Source of the DNA: Callaeas wilsoni | Lineage: Eukaryota; Chordata; Aves; Passeriformes; Callaeidae | Assembly (NCBI GenBank): GCA_013398955.1 | Contig: VWPU01014041.1 | Location: forward strand, 62,001 to 126,000 | Reading direction: 5' to 3' | Length of the DNA stretch: 64,000 bases | In this document: piece by piece, positions 1 to 11,672 of the stretch | How the letters are laid out: every line of letters begins with the position of its first letter | Position numbering within the stretch: the first letter of the stretch is position 1 | The notes under the pieces: generated by a model | Database searches by the model: none | What the model saw: only the letters and a program-made list of their open reading frames with translations | What the model was told of the DNA's origin: nothing | Translations under genes and position numbers: made by a program

Positions 1-2269
1 TTTTTAGTTTGATGCATGTTCATATCTGATTCATAAATTTATACAGAAGAATAAATTTCACCTTTTTTCACTGATTTTGTTTGTAGAAAATTAGGAAATT
101 TCACACTCTATCAATTAGTAAACATAAAACTATCAGCTGACAATCTCAATAAAATTAAACTTACTTTGCAGAGAGAAAATGTCTTCTGCTTTGTTTATAA
201 GCACTGTAATATTCTTGAGGAGACAGGGTCCAGCTGTCACTGCCTTGTGAGAGCTGAGAGCCTTGGCCATGGCAGGGAAGGTGGCAGCTCTGTGAAATGC
301 CCAGTGTGATGCCCTCAGTGGCCATTGGTTCTGCCATGGGTAGTAAATATGGACAGGTTCATCTTCAGACACAGGATTAGATGAGTAAAATTACAACTGG
401 GGACACATAAAATTATTATAATTTCTGGCAGAAAACCTCAAAGTTTTAATTTGTGTGTGAAGAATGTCTGGTTATTGAAGGAAGTGAACTGGAAAGTTGG
501 GCAAAGGGCAAGGTTCAGAGAAGTATCTCGAAGTAGTGTAGCACACTAAGGAGATATGCTCAAATTTTTCACCTTGACATCTGAACCAAACAATTAATTT
601 TATATTAGCCATATGAACTTGTATCTCTTCATGATACTCTTTAAGTAAATTTCTTTATCTGGCTAATGCACCTTCAGTAATCATTTAAAGTTTTATCTTT
701 AGAAAAATATTCCCAAAGAGTTTTCAATATTCATATTTTACATTTTTACATTCAAATATTGAAAATCTTCAGATTTACATTCAAAGATCCTACTTCATAG
801 ATGGGAACTAAACACAGCCCTGATAAGGAAGTTCTGGTGACTCTGCACATTTATCTGCTGGGCTTAAGTCCCGAAATGGACATTGATACAGTGACAACAT
901 CTGAATGTGTGTATTCAAACTGTCACTGTTCTATACCATTGAGTATTACAGTGACCTCAAATAGCCTCTCATCCCATTATACCCCTAATTTTGTTACCAC
1001 CTATTCAGTCCTGCTCTCTATCCTCAAAGGAAATTAAATGTTTTGTCAGTTAATATCCTCCAATTTTTCTTTAGTAACACTACTTTACTTCTACAAAGCC
1101 GTGCTCAACAAAAAGGAGCTGAAATTGTTTAATTTTCAATTAAAAAGTACCCATCTATTCATGAGGCCTCAAAGCATAACTGAAAGCAATGGGTTAGGTA
1201 TTTCTCTAGTATCTGTGCTCTCATGATACAAGTATCGGAAGAAAATTGTAAAGTTATCAAGTGTTCCCCAAAACCATTCACAAATTATCAGAATAAATTT
1301 TAAAGTCCCTTTACTAGAGACAAAAATGTGCAAGAAGCTGTTTGGGGAAATGTGCAATGCTATGTGAGACTACAAATAATAATACTGTCAAACTGTGCAT
1401 TTTCTAACTGTGGTCTGGCAACTAAAAATAAGATATGGAAAGACAATGCCATTTGTCCTTGCAGTGGTTGCAAAGAGCTGCAATTTGAGAGGCAGTCTTC
1501 CATGCTGAATGTTCTTCTATTCCTCCATACTCAGTTCAGATACAGTCATTCTGCACACGATGGTAATGGACCAAACAGCTGTGCCAATGTGTGAAGTCCA
1601 CGCAGGATGTCCTTTGAACTCAGCACCAGTGTACTGGACAAGGATCTCAGATGTAGATACAGAAACACTCTTTCTTCCCACCATACCTTTCCAAACACTC
1701 AAAAGTATTTACATGGCAAATTAGCCAATGCAGTGGGTGCATTTCCTGTACAAGAACTACGAATTTTCTTCCGTGCAGGTTCCAACATAGCACTTCTTGG
1801 CTTTCACAGTCTTCAAAAGAGAGATTTTCCTTGAAGAATGAGAGATTTCTCTCATAGCTGTGATTTAGCTCATGGTGAAATATGTATCCCTAAGGCTTCC
1901 TGTCCCAATTTTTTAAGAAAATTCCTACTTTAAGCAGCATTAACCACTCGTTTTTATATTTCAATAAACCCGGAATGGATAACAGCTGGTGATCTTTGAT
2001 TTATTTTAAAATATCTTCATGACTTCTTTCTGAAGGTGTGAGAACTTGCTGCTTTTACAAGTCAGGTTGGCAACTGTTACTTCACTCAGAGATTATTAAG
2101 GGATGGATTTTTTTTGTGTCTGGATGTACCAGTGCAAGTGGAATGGAGCTTAGATGAGACTGTTTTCTCGCAGTGCTAACCAGACTGGGTAACAGCCAGG
2201 AGGTGATTGGTAACAATTGATGCTACCAATGCTCAATCCTTTTTCTTCTTTCATGACAGTATCTGAAAC
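1..2269. other. Unique AT-rich non-coding DNA
   Basis: No repeat family, RNA gene or exon with both splice signals is recognisable here. The open frames are short, lie in several frames and on both strands, and have a composition expected by chance. The segment is most simply intronic or intergenic. Confidence 0.6.
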
Positions 2270-2382
2270 AATGCTAATAACGCCAGGGTTGTGGGTTTGA
2301 TCCCCATATGGACCATTCACTTAAGAGTTGGACTTGATGATCCTTTTGGGTCCCTTCCAACTCGGAACATTGTGTGATTCTT
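2270..2382 (+). mobile_element. 5'-truncated tRNA-Ile/CR1 composite SINE (TguSINE1-like)
   Basis: The left part (about 2270-2314) matches the 3' half of a tRNA-Ile: ATGCTAATAACGCCAGGGTT covers the anticodon-arm region, followed by GGTTTGATCCCCA, which is the T-arm and B-box region with one change from GGTTCGATCCC, and then a GGACCA end. It runs into a CR1-type 3' tail from about 2315: AGTTGGACTTGATGATCC, then GGGTCCCTTCCAACTCGG, ending in TGTGATTCT. A tRNA-Ile head on a CR1 tail is the known structure of TguSINE1, a SINE mobilised by CR1 machinery in passerines. The 5' half of the tRNA, including the A box, is missing, so this copy is a dead fragment. It is the best taxonomic marker in the window. 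Confidence 0.88.
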
Positions 2383-3042
2383 CTGAGAGCAGCTATTTTG
2401 CAACTGATGCCATCGTGACATTTACTGCTGTTTCCAGTCTATACCACAACTCATCATTCAGTATGCAAAGCTGTTATTCAAACCTGACCCTCTGCCATGT
2501 ATATATAAATGTATATACTAATGTTTTCATATTTCACATTTTTTTCATAAGCCCATCAAGCTACATATAATACTTCAGACTGGAGGAATACTCTGCTCTA
2601 ACTGTGCAGTTTAGAAGCTAAATCATGCTGCAAACTTCACCCTCTGTGTGTTAATTATTTGTGAAAAATATTTTCACTGGCAACAGTAAGTAATTGCAAT
2701 GCTACCTGTTGTTAATAAGAAGGTTGAATGTGCATTTATCACACACATCAAGAAACAGCCAGCAGATATTCTAACTCATAATTCTGAAAATATATTGCAA
2801 CAGACTTTTTATTTATAATATGTAAACAAACTATATGTATTTGAATACTAGACACATTGATAAGTAGCACTTTTTCTCCATCTAAATAAATCTAGCAGTA
2901 CATGATTAAGTTGAATTTTCTCCAGTTCTAAATTGCAATACTTGCAAAATAACACATAACCCCAGCAAGTTTCAGCAAAGATTTAAAAGGTGTGAGCACA
3001 AAAGAAAATGCAGCTCACCAGGTTTTCACGTCATCATTGCTG

Positions 3043-3154
3043 CAACTTAATAGTAGAGTATCATGAAGCATTTTTAATTGTATTTAAAAAAACTCATACA
3101 ACTTAATAGTAGAATGTCATGAAGCATTTTCAATTGTATTTAAAAAGACCCAAA
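3043..3154. repeat. 56-bp imperfect tandem duplication, two copies
   Basis: Copy 1 is 3043-3098 and copy 2 is 3099-3154. Both begin CAACTTAATAGTAGA and share TCATGAAGCATTTT and AATTGTATTTAAAAA. They differ at a few internal bases and more in the last dozen. The copies abut exactly, so this is a local duplication that has since diverged, not two insertions. Confidence 0.9.
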
Positions 3155-3816
3155 CACTCAAGATATTTTTTGCAAGTTGTTAACCAATGTAACCCACACT
3201 ATAAATGACTTACAAGCTCTCATCATTCTGCAACTCAGGTGAAAATATACTACTACCAATAATTATAACAACAATACTAATACACAAAGTTACGTGGTGG
3301 TGCCACAGCCCTGATTCTTTAAGCTTGTTTTGTGCATTAATAAAATCTTGAGGTGCTATGCCACGTGAAACACTAAGGCCAGATTCTTACACATCGTGGT
3401 AAACAGATATTTGGAGGCAAAGCACAGCTCAGGTTACCGAGATCATCAGAATTTGTCTCCTTATTAAGGTTTGGAAAAATGAAAAAATCTTAATCAATTG
3501 CCAACATCATACAGTTCCACAGCTAGCTTCTGGAAAACATTGCAAAATAAAGTCACGGAATGTGATTAACAGAAAGCACAAAAAGTTTTAGTGCTTTTAG
3601 GAAAAGAGAAAAATATGCAAAAGCTCTTGGGAAGCTTAGAGACATTATATAGAGTTTTCCATGGTGGGTTTTTTCACTAGAAAAAGAAACAAAATCCTAG
3701 CAAGACTGGCTAAGTTTTCACTGCTTTAAAAATAACTTTTCTTTACATTTTATTTACCTAGAATTATATTATTTTTATGTCCCAATGCCAAGAAATCTGC
3801 TTAGTAAAGTACCAGA

Positions 3817-3857
3817 TTGTTTTATTTGATTTTATTTGATTTCATTTGATTTCATTA
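3817..3857. repeat. 10-bp tandem repeat (TTTTATTTGA/TTTCATTTGA), about four units
   Basis: The units TTTTATTTGA, TTTTATTTGA, TTTCATTTGA and a partial TTTCATT follow each other without spacers. The T-to-C change is shared by the last two units, which suggests stepwise expansion. Confidence 0.9.
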
Positions 3858-4155
3858 GGGACCATCAGCCTTGCTGCTTAAGTGCCCGACTACTGTTTGC
3901 AGTTAAACATTCATTAGGGAATCCCCAGTGGGTTCATTCATTTCACTGAGGTCCAATTACAGTGCCACAAAAGCAGTTTTTGCAGCAATTAGCTGATTTT
4001 TCCTGTTTATGTTCTGTGTCTTTAGGAAGACGACTATTTTGCGGAGGTCAGATTTTTAATTAGGTGCAATTTAGGGCCAATAAGAAAACTGATAATTTAC
4101 TAAATAGCTGTGGTGGACTTAACTGCTCAGAGCAGAGGTAAATAACACAACAGGG

Positions 4156-4181
4156 ACACCAGGAATAAGCTCTCCTGGTGT
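4156..4181. other. Short perfect hairpin, 9-bp stem and 8-nt loop
   Basis: ACACCAGGA (4156-4164) is the exact reverse complement of TCCTGGTGT (4173-4181), with loop ATAAGCTC between them. The stem is too short for a typical microRNA precursor and no U-tract follows. Its function is unknown and may be nil. Confidence 0.6.
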
Positions 4182-6456
4182 GCAGAGCTCAGAGCCCCGT
4201 AGTGTAAGGAATAGATTACGTGTTAAATGGCTGTCAGGGCCCTCATCCTGCTGCCTCTATCGTCAGTCGGCCTCACCTCACGAGCCACCACGTTATTAGC
4301 AGTGGGTACAGGGAAACCAGTCTGAAAAAGAACCTGCAGAGAGCTGCTGGCTTCAGGTGGCCGCAAAAAGATCTCAGAGTGAAAGAAAACAACCAAAAAT
4401 CAGTCTCTGCTCCCTGAATATTTGGCAGCACCTTTATCAACTTCTTCGTCCCGTGAAGCTGATGATATTAAAGGGTGTGTGAGGCATGCTCCCAGTCACT
4501 AAGAGTACTTTCTTACCAAAGTGGATTGCTATGCAGTAGACTGTATTTCTGCTAAGGGCTGTGCTTCCTGCCCTTTAACCAGGCGCTTTATTTTTTCAAC
4601 AACATGCACAAGTTGCCTTACACTTCAGGAAACTAAGAATTGCACAAGTTGAAGAAGAACACCCATTTTAAGAGAAATCTTCATAAAATCATAAATTTCT
4701 TCTGAAAATTTCTAAGTAGACTTGCCACCTCAAAATTTGCTCATCTTAAGACCATGATAGTTGAATTTCAGGCATCATATCACAATGAAATTTCTGAAGA
4801 GACTCCCAGCTGGCTGAAATGTCTCTTTCTTACAGGAAATAGGTAAGGAAAGGCCAGAAGGTCACTGCATTTTTTCTTCAACCTTTGACCCAGCACTCAA
4901 CTGCAAAGTCGTAGCCAGGCATGTAAAAAAGCAATACCATCAAGAAGTGTATGTTACGAACATTGAAATTTCTTTGCCAGTCACCATTCCTGGCAGGTTT
5001 ACAAAAACATAAAAAAGAGTAGGGCAGAAATTCCTATGCCTTCTAGTGGGAAGGAAATGGTACAATTAAGCTGTAAATAGGGAAAGAAAATATATGATGG
5101 CTTTGTGTCTGAGTGTATGCAAAAATACAACAACAGAATAATTTTGGAAAACCTGGTATCTTGATGAAAACACACTCTACATCATGGCTCTTGTTCTTCC
5201 CATGAAGACCCCCCATGCTGGCATGCAGTCCATAACCATGGAGACAGTTTTTAAGGTTTTTTAATTAAAAAAAATAAACTCTGGAGAAAGCATGAGTTTT
5301 CTGAAAACTTTAGATCATGAAAATCTGTTATTAGGCAGTTGTTCCCTTTCTTGTTATTTAGAGAGCCAAAAAAGCATCACTTTTTTTTTTTTCTTCCAAC
5401 TCATCAGTTTTCCTTGTACATAGAAATAAGACTGAAAGATGCTGGCTAAAAAAAACCCAAGAAATTAAGCATTAATCAGTTACATTTAGAGAAGCTGCAA
5501 CCAAACTCCCAGATCATTGGTAAACCAAAGAACATCTCTATAAGGTGGTCTGAAAGGAATCTATGCTATGGGTGAATAGACAGTGACTCTATGGTCTAAG
5601 CTACCTGGTATAGTGTAAGCTCTGATCAAACTTGCATCCTACTTCCACTGAGGGGTCTTAAACCCATAAAGCAACAGAGTAACAGGAATGCATGAATTCT
5701 TTACATCCAGTCAAACATGCATAGAGTTGAGGAAGGCCTGTCTTTTCTGATATTTTTAAAATATTTTCCACATTTCAGAGAAAGATTTGAGGGTTTCAAG
5801 CAAGTGAACAATTTTGTAAAAATGTTGTTACAAGAATACAATACAACAAGCAATGCACTTTGCAACATTAACTCCTAATGACTTAGGAAAGTGAATTTCA
5901 TTTGGAGTCCAGCTTGACTTGCAAGGAATTCGGGGTGGTAATTAATAACAATCAGCCACTGAAGTAACTTTGTATAAACAATGCGCTGAACTATGTCCCA
6001 AAAGGACTAAAACAAAGACATGGACTTCAGCATGAACTCGGCCAAATGAAAAAAAAATAAACAAAATATTGCAAGCAACTTAATTTTGTACTTTTTATGC
6101 TTAGCTGTCCCCTCAGTGCATTAGACATCATATCTCAAAGGCCAGGGTTTTTGTCATTAACATAACCAGAAATGCAATTTTCATAATACAAGTAATACAA
6201 TATAAACAATGAGCTGAGGGCAGGTAGGGGACAGGTGCCATCCACGCCATGTAGCTCTAGTGGAAAGATAGATACAATTAAGTGACAAGGAAGCATTACT
6301 ATTACAGTGAGAAAAACTTCCAAATACATGAGATAGACATTTTCACAGCTCAGAGAGGCATCCCAGTCAAATATCCTGTTATTTGCCAGTTCACATCCCT
6401 CTGCATAGGGAGAACAGTAGGGCAGCAGGAACTAGGGACAGAAATAATCTGTTAGA

Positions 6457-6548
6457 CCATAGGATCATAGGCCAGTTCAGGAGTTCAGGTCAGTTCAGGT
6501 CAGAGGAGACCGAATCAAACCTCCTGCTCAAAGCTGGTTCAACTTCAT
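6457..6548 (-). mobile_element. Degraded CR1 LINE 3' end
   Basis: On the plus strand the block opens with CCATAGGATCATAG, the complement of the CR1 terminal ATTCTATG-type repeats. It then runs through GAGGAGACC to TCAAACCTCCTGCTCAAAGC, which resembles the usual CR1 text ending in CCTGCTCAAAGCAGG. The central part is disturbed by a local GTTCAGGTCA duplication (about 6480-6505). The element therefore lies on the minus strand, severely 5'-truncated and old. Confidence 0.7.
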
Positions 6549-6614
6549 TCATTCTCTTGTGACAGCATACACATAAACTAATTCATCTAAAATAACATAT
6601 ATATTTAAAGTAAC

Positions 6615-6630
6615 ATATATATATATATAT
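6615..6630. repeat. (AT)n microsatellite
   Basis: An uninterrupted AT run of eight units, flanked by CATATATTT-like sequence that looks like decayed copies of the same repeat. Confidence 0.9.
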
Positions 6631-7089
6631 TTACATATACTAATTATGGCTATCAAAAAGTTTTACAAGTTAATGATGGCTTCTCAAGGAAATTAATGGT
6701 ATCACACTCCTTCTAGTTACTGTCAGGTATTGGCCCATTTCATACCTATGTAGCAGAAGGCTTAGAGGTGTGAAGGCTTAAGGAGACAGAGAGGAATGGT
6801 GGTGGTGTGAAGAGCCCAGCTGTAGAAAAAGCTTCAAACAAAAATTTTACCTTAGTAGAGCCAGCATAAACCAAATATCAAACTTAAAACCATTGAAAAG
6901 CAGGCCTCATATTGCTTCCTTTTAGACACCCTATCTCTTCCTCAGATGCAGATGGAAAACAGAATGGCAGGCTCAGGAGGGGTGAGCACTCAACACTTCC
7001 AATTTAACTAGAAGCCCAAAGTAATGGAAATTGCATAAGAAAGGGAATTTTCTGCTGCCTACAGCATAGTTAGACAATTTGAGGTGGTG

Positions 7090-7245
7090 TCAATGAGGCC
7101 ATCTATTTGAGGACCTTCTCAGGCCTTCAAATTTTCTTTCCCTCTGCATAACAACTTGCAAGTGAATCCAGTACTTCTGGACCTTCTCAGAGGACAAAGA
7201 AGGCTGCTTATCCAAAAAGTTTTTTTCATCATCCTGATCTTCTGC
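7090..7245 (-). CDS. Possible exon or exon relic on the minus strand, unidentified
   Basis: Read on the minus strand, a T-rich tract ending GGTTTTTGCAG (acceptor AG at plus 7246-7247) leads into an open frame of 51 codons that ends with TGA at 7092-7090. The peptide begins AEDQDDEKNFLDKQP, is acidic first, then basic near KVQKYWIHLQVVMQRERKF, and ends RRSSNRWPH. This composition is more protein-like than the surrounding chance frames. Two weak donor-like AAG|GTCC sites lie inside it, so it could be an internal exon ending earlier, a terminal exon, or a relic. I do not recognise the family, and no neighbouring minus-strand exon was found to support it. Confidence 0.25.
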   Translation of the reverse strand, partial: AEDQDDEKNFLDKQPSLSSEKVQKYWIHLQVVMQRERKFEGLRRSSNRWPH

Positions 7246-10200
7246 CTGCAAAAACCAAAAAAACATTCCCAAAGATTTCAGCTGTAGAGGGACCAAGTCC
7301 TGGAAAGCAGGATTGAAATAATTTCATGGGCAAGTGATTATCCATTTTTTGCAGGTATTTCTTCCATGTTGCTATATTGGTTTGAAGAGTCCAACACAAT
7401 GGTCAGGTCGCAATCTGCACTGCTGTGTTCACGTGTTCAGCCTTTCCCCTCAGACAGAATTTTGAAATCCAAAAGGTACCAATTCTGCACAGAGCCCTAT
7501 AAAAATTTCTCCAGAAAATTGTTTAGTTAAGCTTAAAATTATATTTGGAAGATTGTTAGGCCAGAAAGCTGATATTTAAAAACTAAATGTCAACGGCTTT
7601 ATTATTTTAATCGTACATCTCAAAACTGACCGCTAAGCATTCACATACCACAAGAGATGTACAAGGCAGGCATCTTTATTAGTGATGTATTAGCAACCTT
7701 TTAGAGAAGTACAAGAGGAGAGAAAACAGAGAACCATTCTAAGCACGGTAAGAAGCTTTGAAGGTTCTCCTGACTCCAAACATCAGAGACAAGAACAATC
7801 TTAATAACGAATACTACAATACCACAAAATAACCTGTTACACTGAGATACGCTGCAGGTGTAGCCTTACTTGATTCAATGTGTGTATGAAGTGCAGTGAC
7901 GATGCTTTTGAACAAAACATTCTCATGTGTAAGAATTTATTGCTAGGTATGTTTTTTTTAGTCACCAAGAAATTCACTAAGAAATTACATTTCATAATTA
8001 TAGGATACCTGCAGAGACAGAAAATTTATCAGTTTTACTTAGAGTATTTTGTCACTGTGTTTTTCATAGAGAAAGAAAAACAACAACAAAAAAAGAATTT
8101 CCTTTCTCTTGCCCTCCTACTGTCGTTGCACAAATGGTAGCTACTTCATTCTTATTACTGATCTGCCCGTTAGCAAAAGAAGACTGGTCAAATATGGTCA
8201 AGTAGCCAATTTTCAAATATGAGTCATTTGTCTGATTTAATATTCTAAAATTTTCAACTGACCTTAGCCCTCATTCTGGGTGAACAATCAGTATTTTTTT
8301 AATAAGCTTGCTTTCAATAAAGGAAGAATTAAGGGGAAGGAGCAAAGGGGAATTGAGAAAATTAGTGGTTCAGCTGATCCGCTAAATTTTGAAACAAAGA
8401 AAAGAAGTACAGTCCAAGCTGTAATAACCTTTAGATAAAAGCGAGCAAGAGCAGTATTTTGCACCTGAACTATAAAACCACATACTGAAAACCAACTTCA
8501 GTGCCAAGTTACATGCCATAGAATCATTGCATATTTAATGAAATCACATGGGGTGTAAGTCAGGCCAGAAATGTGACCTTGGTTTTAATTTGAAACTGAC
8601 AAGAATTTAGCTGTAAAAAAGCACATTTCCTATTTAATAGTGCAATGTAGTGTGCATTTATTCAAATATCATAATCATTACAATCATCACCTGGGATCTG
8701 TTTCATCTCAGACTTTCTTCTTACGAAATTATTTCATCTGATGTTTACAAACGTAAATGTGACAGTGATTTCAAGTTCAACAACACAAAGTGATTCAACA
8801 TTCCTTGTTTAGAAAGTCTCCTTAGAAAAGACAAGCTACAAAATTATTTAACAGCATCTAAATACCAGCAAGCCTCAAGAGCCTATACTGTGCTCCCAAG
8901 AGCAATAGAGTTGACAGAGGGATTTAAATATGCAGGTGACTTCAGAATAAAACCTTCATCTAAACAATGCCTTTAACATTCATATTTTACTTTAAAGAAA
9001 TGAGAAGAGGAATCCCATTACTCAGTCACACAGACTCATTACTGCAGTCACACAGACTGAAGGTGTGAAAGGGCATGTACTGTGACACATGAAAGCAATC
9101 CACCACATCTTTCCTGTAAAAATTATCCCAAGTAATTCCAACACTGGAAGATGATGAGAAGACAAGCATATGTGTAATACATCATCGTCTAGGAATTGCT
9201 CGTTCACTGCTAGTCTAGCAGACACACTCCCAAAGCTCTCCATGCTTTCCCATCGTTTGCCATGATAATATGTCGTGTGTTGATTTGCTGTCATGATGGT
9301 GAGGCACCTCTCTATGTGACAGATTCCATGAGTAAAGCTAGCTGTGCCAGTATGGGCAAAGTCTTCCTCGAACCAACATGACTGGTAACACCAATGCCTT
9401 TGCCAGGTCCTTGTCTCTTTTGACCATCTCCCTTTCCTGTTTTAAACAACCCTCCCTGTTCATTGACAGTCCAGAAACTCTCCCTTTTGACAAAACTGCC
9501 GGCAATAGTGGAGTCACCAGCTGGAAAGTCAGGTGGGAGCCTCACCTGCCAGCTCCTGACTTCCAGCCAAAAGACCATGATATTACAGACAGCAATGCAA
9601 TATTACTAGCTAGAAAATGGATCACTCAGGAGCACATCCCTGGAGCCTGTAACACAATAGAATAGACCCAGCTAGTGAGAACCATGGCACTTGACATCGG
9701 TTCTGTCACTGAATATGAACATGGACATGACAGGAGGAACTCTACTTCCTTGCTTTTTAAGCAGTGTTTCTCCCACTCTAGGAAGACAGGGTAGGAGCCA
9801 TACAAACACACTGTGTTTGTAACTAGACCATATCTTTGTTTCCTATAGTGAGAAAAATGTCCCCACTACAGAGTCATCTTTCCTCTCCCATCTCTTTCCT
9901 CTATCTGGTCGTCCACCCTGAAATCTCACGCTGTTTCTGGGAAATTGGCCAGTCTAAAGGCATCGGCCCTGAAAAAGTTCCTAAGAAGCAGCTTGACTCA
10001 CAGTATCCCTTTTTCACCCAATCTCAGCTTTTTTTAGCTGCAACAAAATGGCAATAAAGGAGGAGGCTTTTTTTGTTTTCCACTGGAAAACAATACAGGC
10101 GTATCCAGCTCCTTAGTGGCAGAGATTTTGCCCCAAGACAGTCAGTCCAGCATCCAGCAGAGCACAATTCCTATAGCAAACCCAGATCCCACTTGCAGGC

Positions 10201-11040
10201 AATGCTGGTTTAAAAGCTCTTTGTGACCCACTCTCCACCTGAATGCAGTACACACTAGATTTATTGCAGAGCAGCCTCAAAATCTGCCAACTACCGTGAC
10301 AGTGACATCGTGTTTATTCAGTAAAAGCTTCTGTTTGCTCAGGAAAGCCCTCAGCTTTTTACTGCTCAGCCGGGGATCTCTGTTCCTGGGGACAATCTAG
10401 AAACATGTACAGAGCGTCACAGGGGGATCAGGGACAGGCTGGTTTTCACAGTTTTCTTTACCTGTCTGTAAGTGAGGATGATTCAGTCTGTCCTTAGGCC
10501 AGGCCTTTCTCCTTTCCCCCCACTCTGCCTTGCAGAAGTAGAAACTGATACTGTTGTGAAGAGTTTACCTCCTGGAAAATGTGGCTTGTTACCAATTACT
10601 GAAAGCACATTGAGAGTTTCATTTCACAAGTCATTACACAAACCAACCCTGTAGACTCTGAACAGCCCTAGTGACAAGTCACTTCTTCCCACTCCATTCG
10701 TGATACATTAAATAAGCAGTGCCCGCTAGAACCACATCAAAGAAACACACTGGCCACTGAATATTCATTGGGAGCCATAGAGTAACCCACAGAAGTGGGC
10801 AATGCCTCCCAGAGTGCACGTCCATAGGAATTTCTACCAAGTAAGACTGAACTAGAGTACGCATGTTGGCGACTGTGCAGAGCTTGGATAAATGTTTTAT
10901 TCTGCTACCACAGGAAGAGCGCTTGGCAAAAGAAACAATTAAAGAGTAACGAGACAGCTTTGGGAAATGGCCAGTGTGAATTGTTTTTGTTCCACTTCTT
11001 TCTTTACCTTATTGCATACATGCAAACTAAAATCTATTTT

Positions 11041-11090
11041 TTAGTTATTATTTTTAGTTATATTTAGTTATATATTTAGTTATTTTATTA
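11041..11090. repeat. TTAGTTAT-type AT-rich tandem repeat
   Basis: TTAGTTAT recurs five times with 2-6 bases of A/T between copies. This is low-complexity DNA of no evident function. Confidence 0.75.
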
Positions 11091-11472
11091 AATCTATAAT
11101 TTAAAATTAAGTCATTTTGACAGGGAAAATAATGCTGAAAACACCATGAGGAGACAAGAATCTTATTATTTTAATACCGTATGCAGTACTGGAATACTTC
11201 AGTTCATGTTCCTCAGATTGTTTTCTGAGTTACTTATGTAACTACTTCTTAAAATTACCTTGATTACCAATAATATCCATGTAGAAAGTGGAAACTGCTG
11301 GAAAGACAAGAAATATGGCACAAACAGGAGTGAAAAGAAATAAAAAAAACCCCATTGCATGAAACTTTGTAAATCAATAAAGTTTTCTGATGAGAAGAAA
11401 GACATTGATCAGTAGCTTTGGTGCTGACTTGCATCAGTTGACAAGCAGTTCATCAAAAGGCTTAGATACACA

Positions 11473-11672
11473 TAAAATCACAGAATCACAGACTGGTTGA
11501 GGTTGGAAGGGACCTCTGGAGGTCACATAGTCCAAGCCACCTGCTCGAGCAGGGCCATCTGGAGCTAGGTCCCCAGGACCACGTCCAAATTGCTTTTGAG
11601 TACCTCCAAGCATGGAGCCTCTCTGGGCAACCTGTGCCAGTGCTTGGTCACCCTCACTGCAAAATGAGTGAC
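11473..11672 (-). mobile_element. CR1 LINE 3' end, 5'-truncated
   Basis: The plus strand reads the complement of a CR1 3' UTR: AATCACAGAATCACAGA, then GGTTGAGGTTGGAAGGGACC, a CTGCTCGAGCAGGGCC hairpin-like block, and CTCTCTGGGCAACCTGTGCC near the far end. The element is thus on the minus strand, with its 3' terminus at the low coordinate. Only about 200 bp remain, typical of CR1, which usually inserts as short 3' fragments. The long minus-strand open frame that crosses it (to about 11919) is incidental: this is untranslated CR1 sequence. Confidence 0.93.

Larger units (their letters stand above)
2383..6456. other. Unique AT-rich non-coding DNA with small repeats
   Basis: Apart from the tandem duplication at 3043, the 10-bp repeat at 3817, the hairpin at 4156 and a T12 run at 5381-5392, nothing recognisable is present. 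No exon with paired splice signals was found. Confidence 0.6.
6549..11472. other. Mostly unique non-coding DNA
   Basis: The stretch contains an AT microsatellite (6615), a minus-strand exon-like ORF (7090-7245) and a TTAGTTAT-rich block (11041). A richer-GC patch at about 9340-9680 has overlapping short open frames on both strands but no convincing splice signals or recognised protein. The rest shows nothing. Confidence 0.55.

Noticed and set aside
2270..2314. tRNA gene
   Set aside because: Only the 3' half of a tRNA-Ile-like sequence is present, with B-box change and a CR1 tail; it is a SINE head, not a gene.
7707..7747. Exon between CCTTTTAG and CACG|GTAAGAAG
   Set aside because: The acceptor lacks a proper pyrimidine tract; the open frame over about 40 bp carries no weight.
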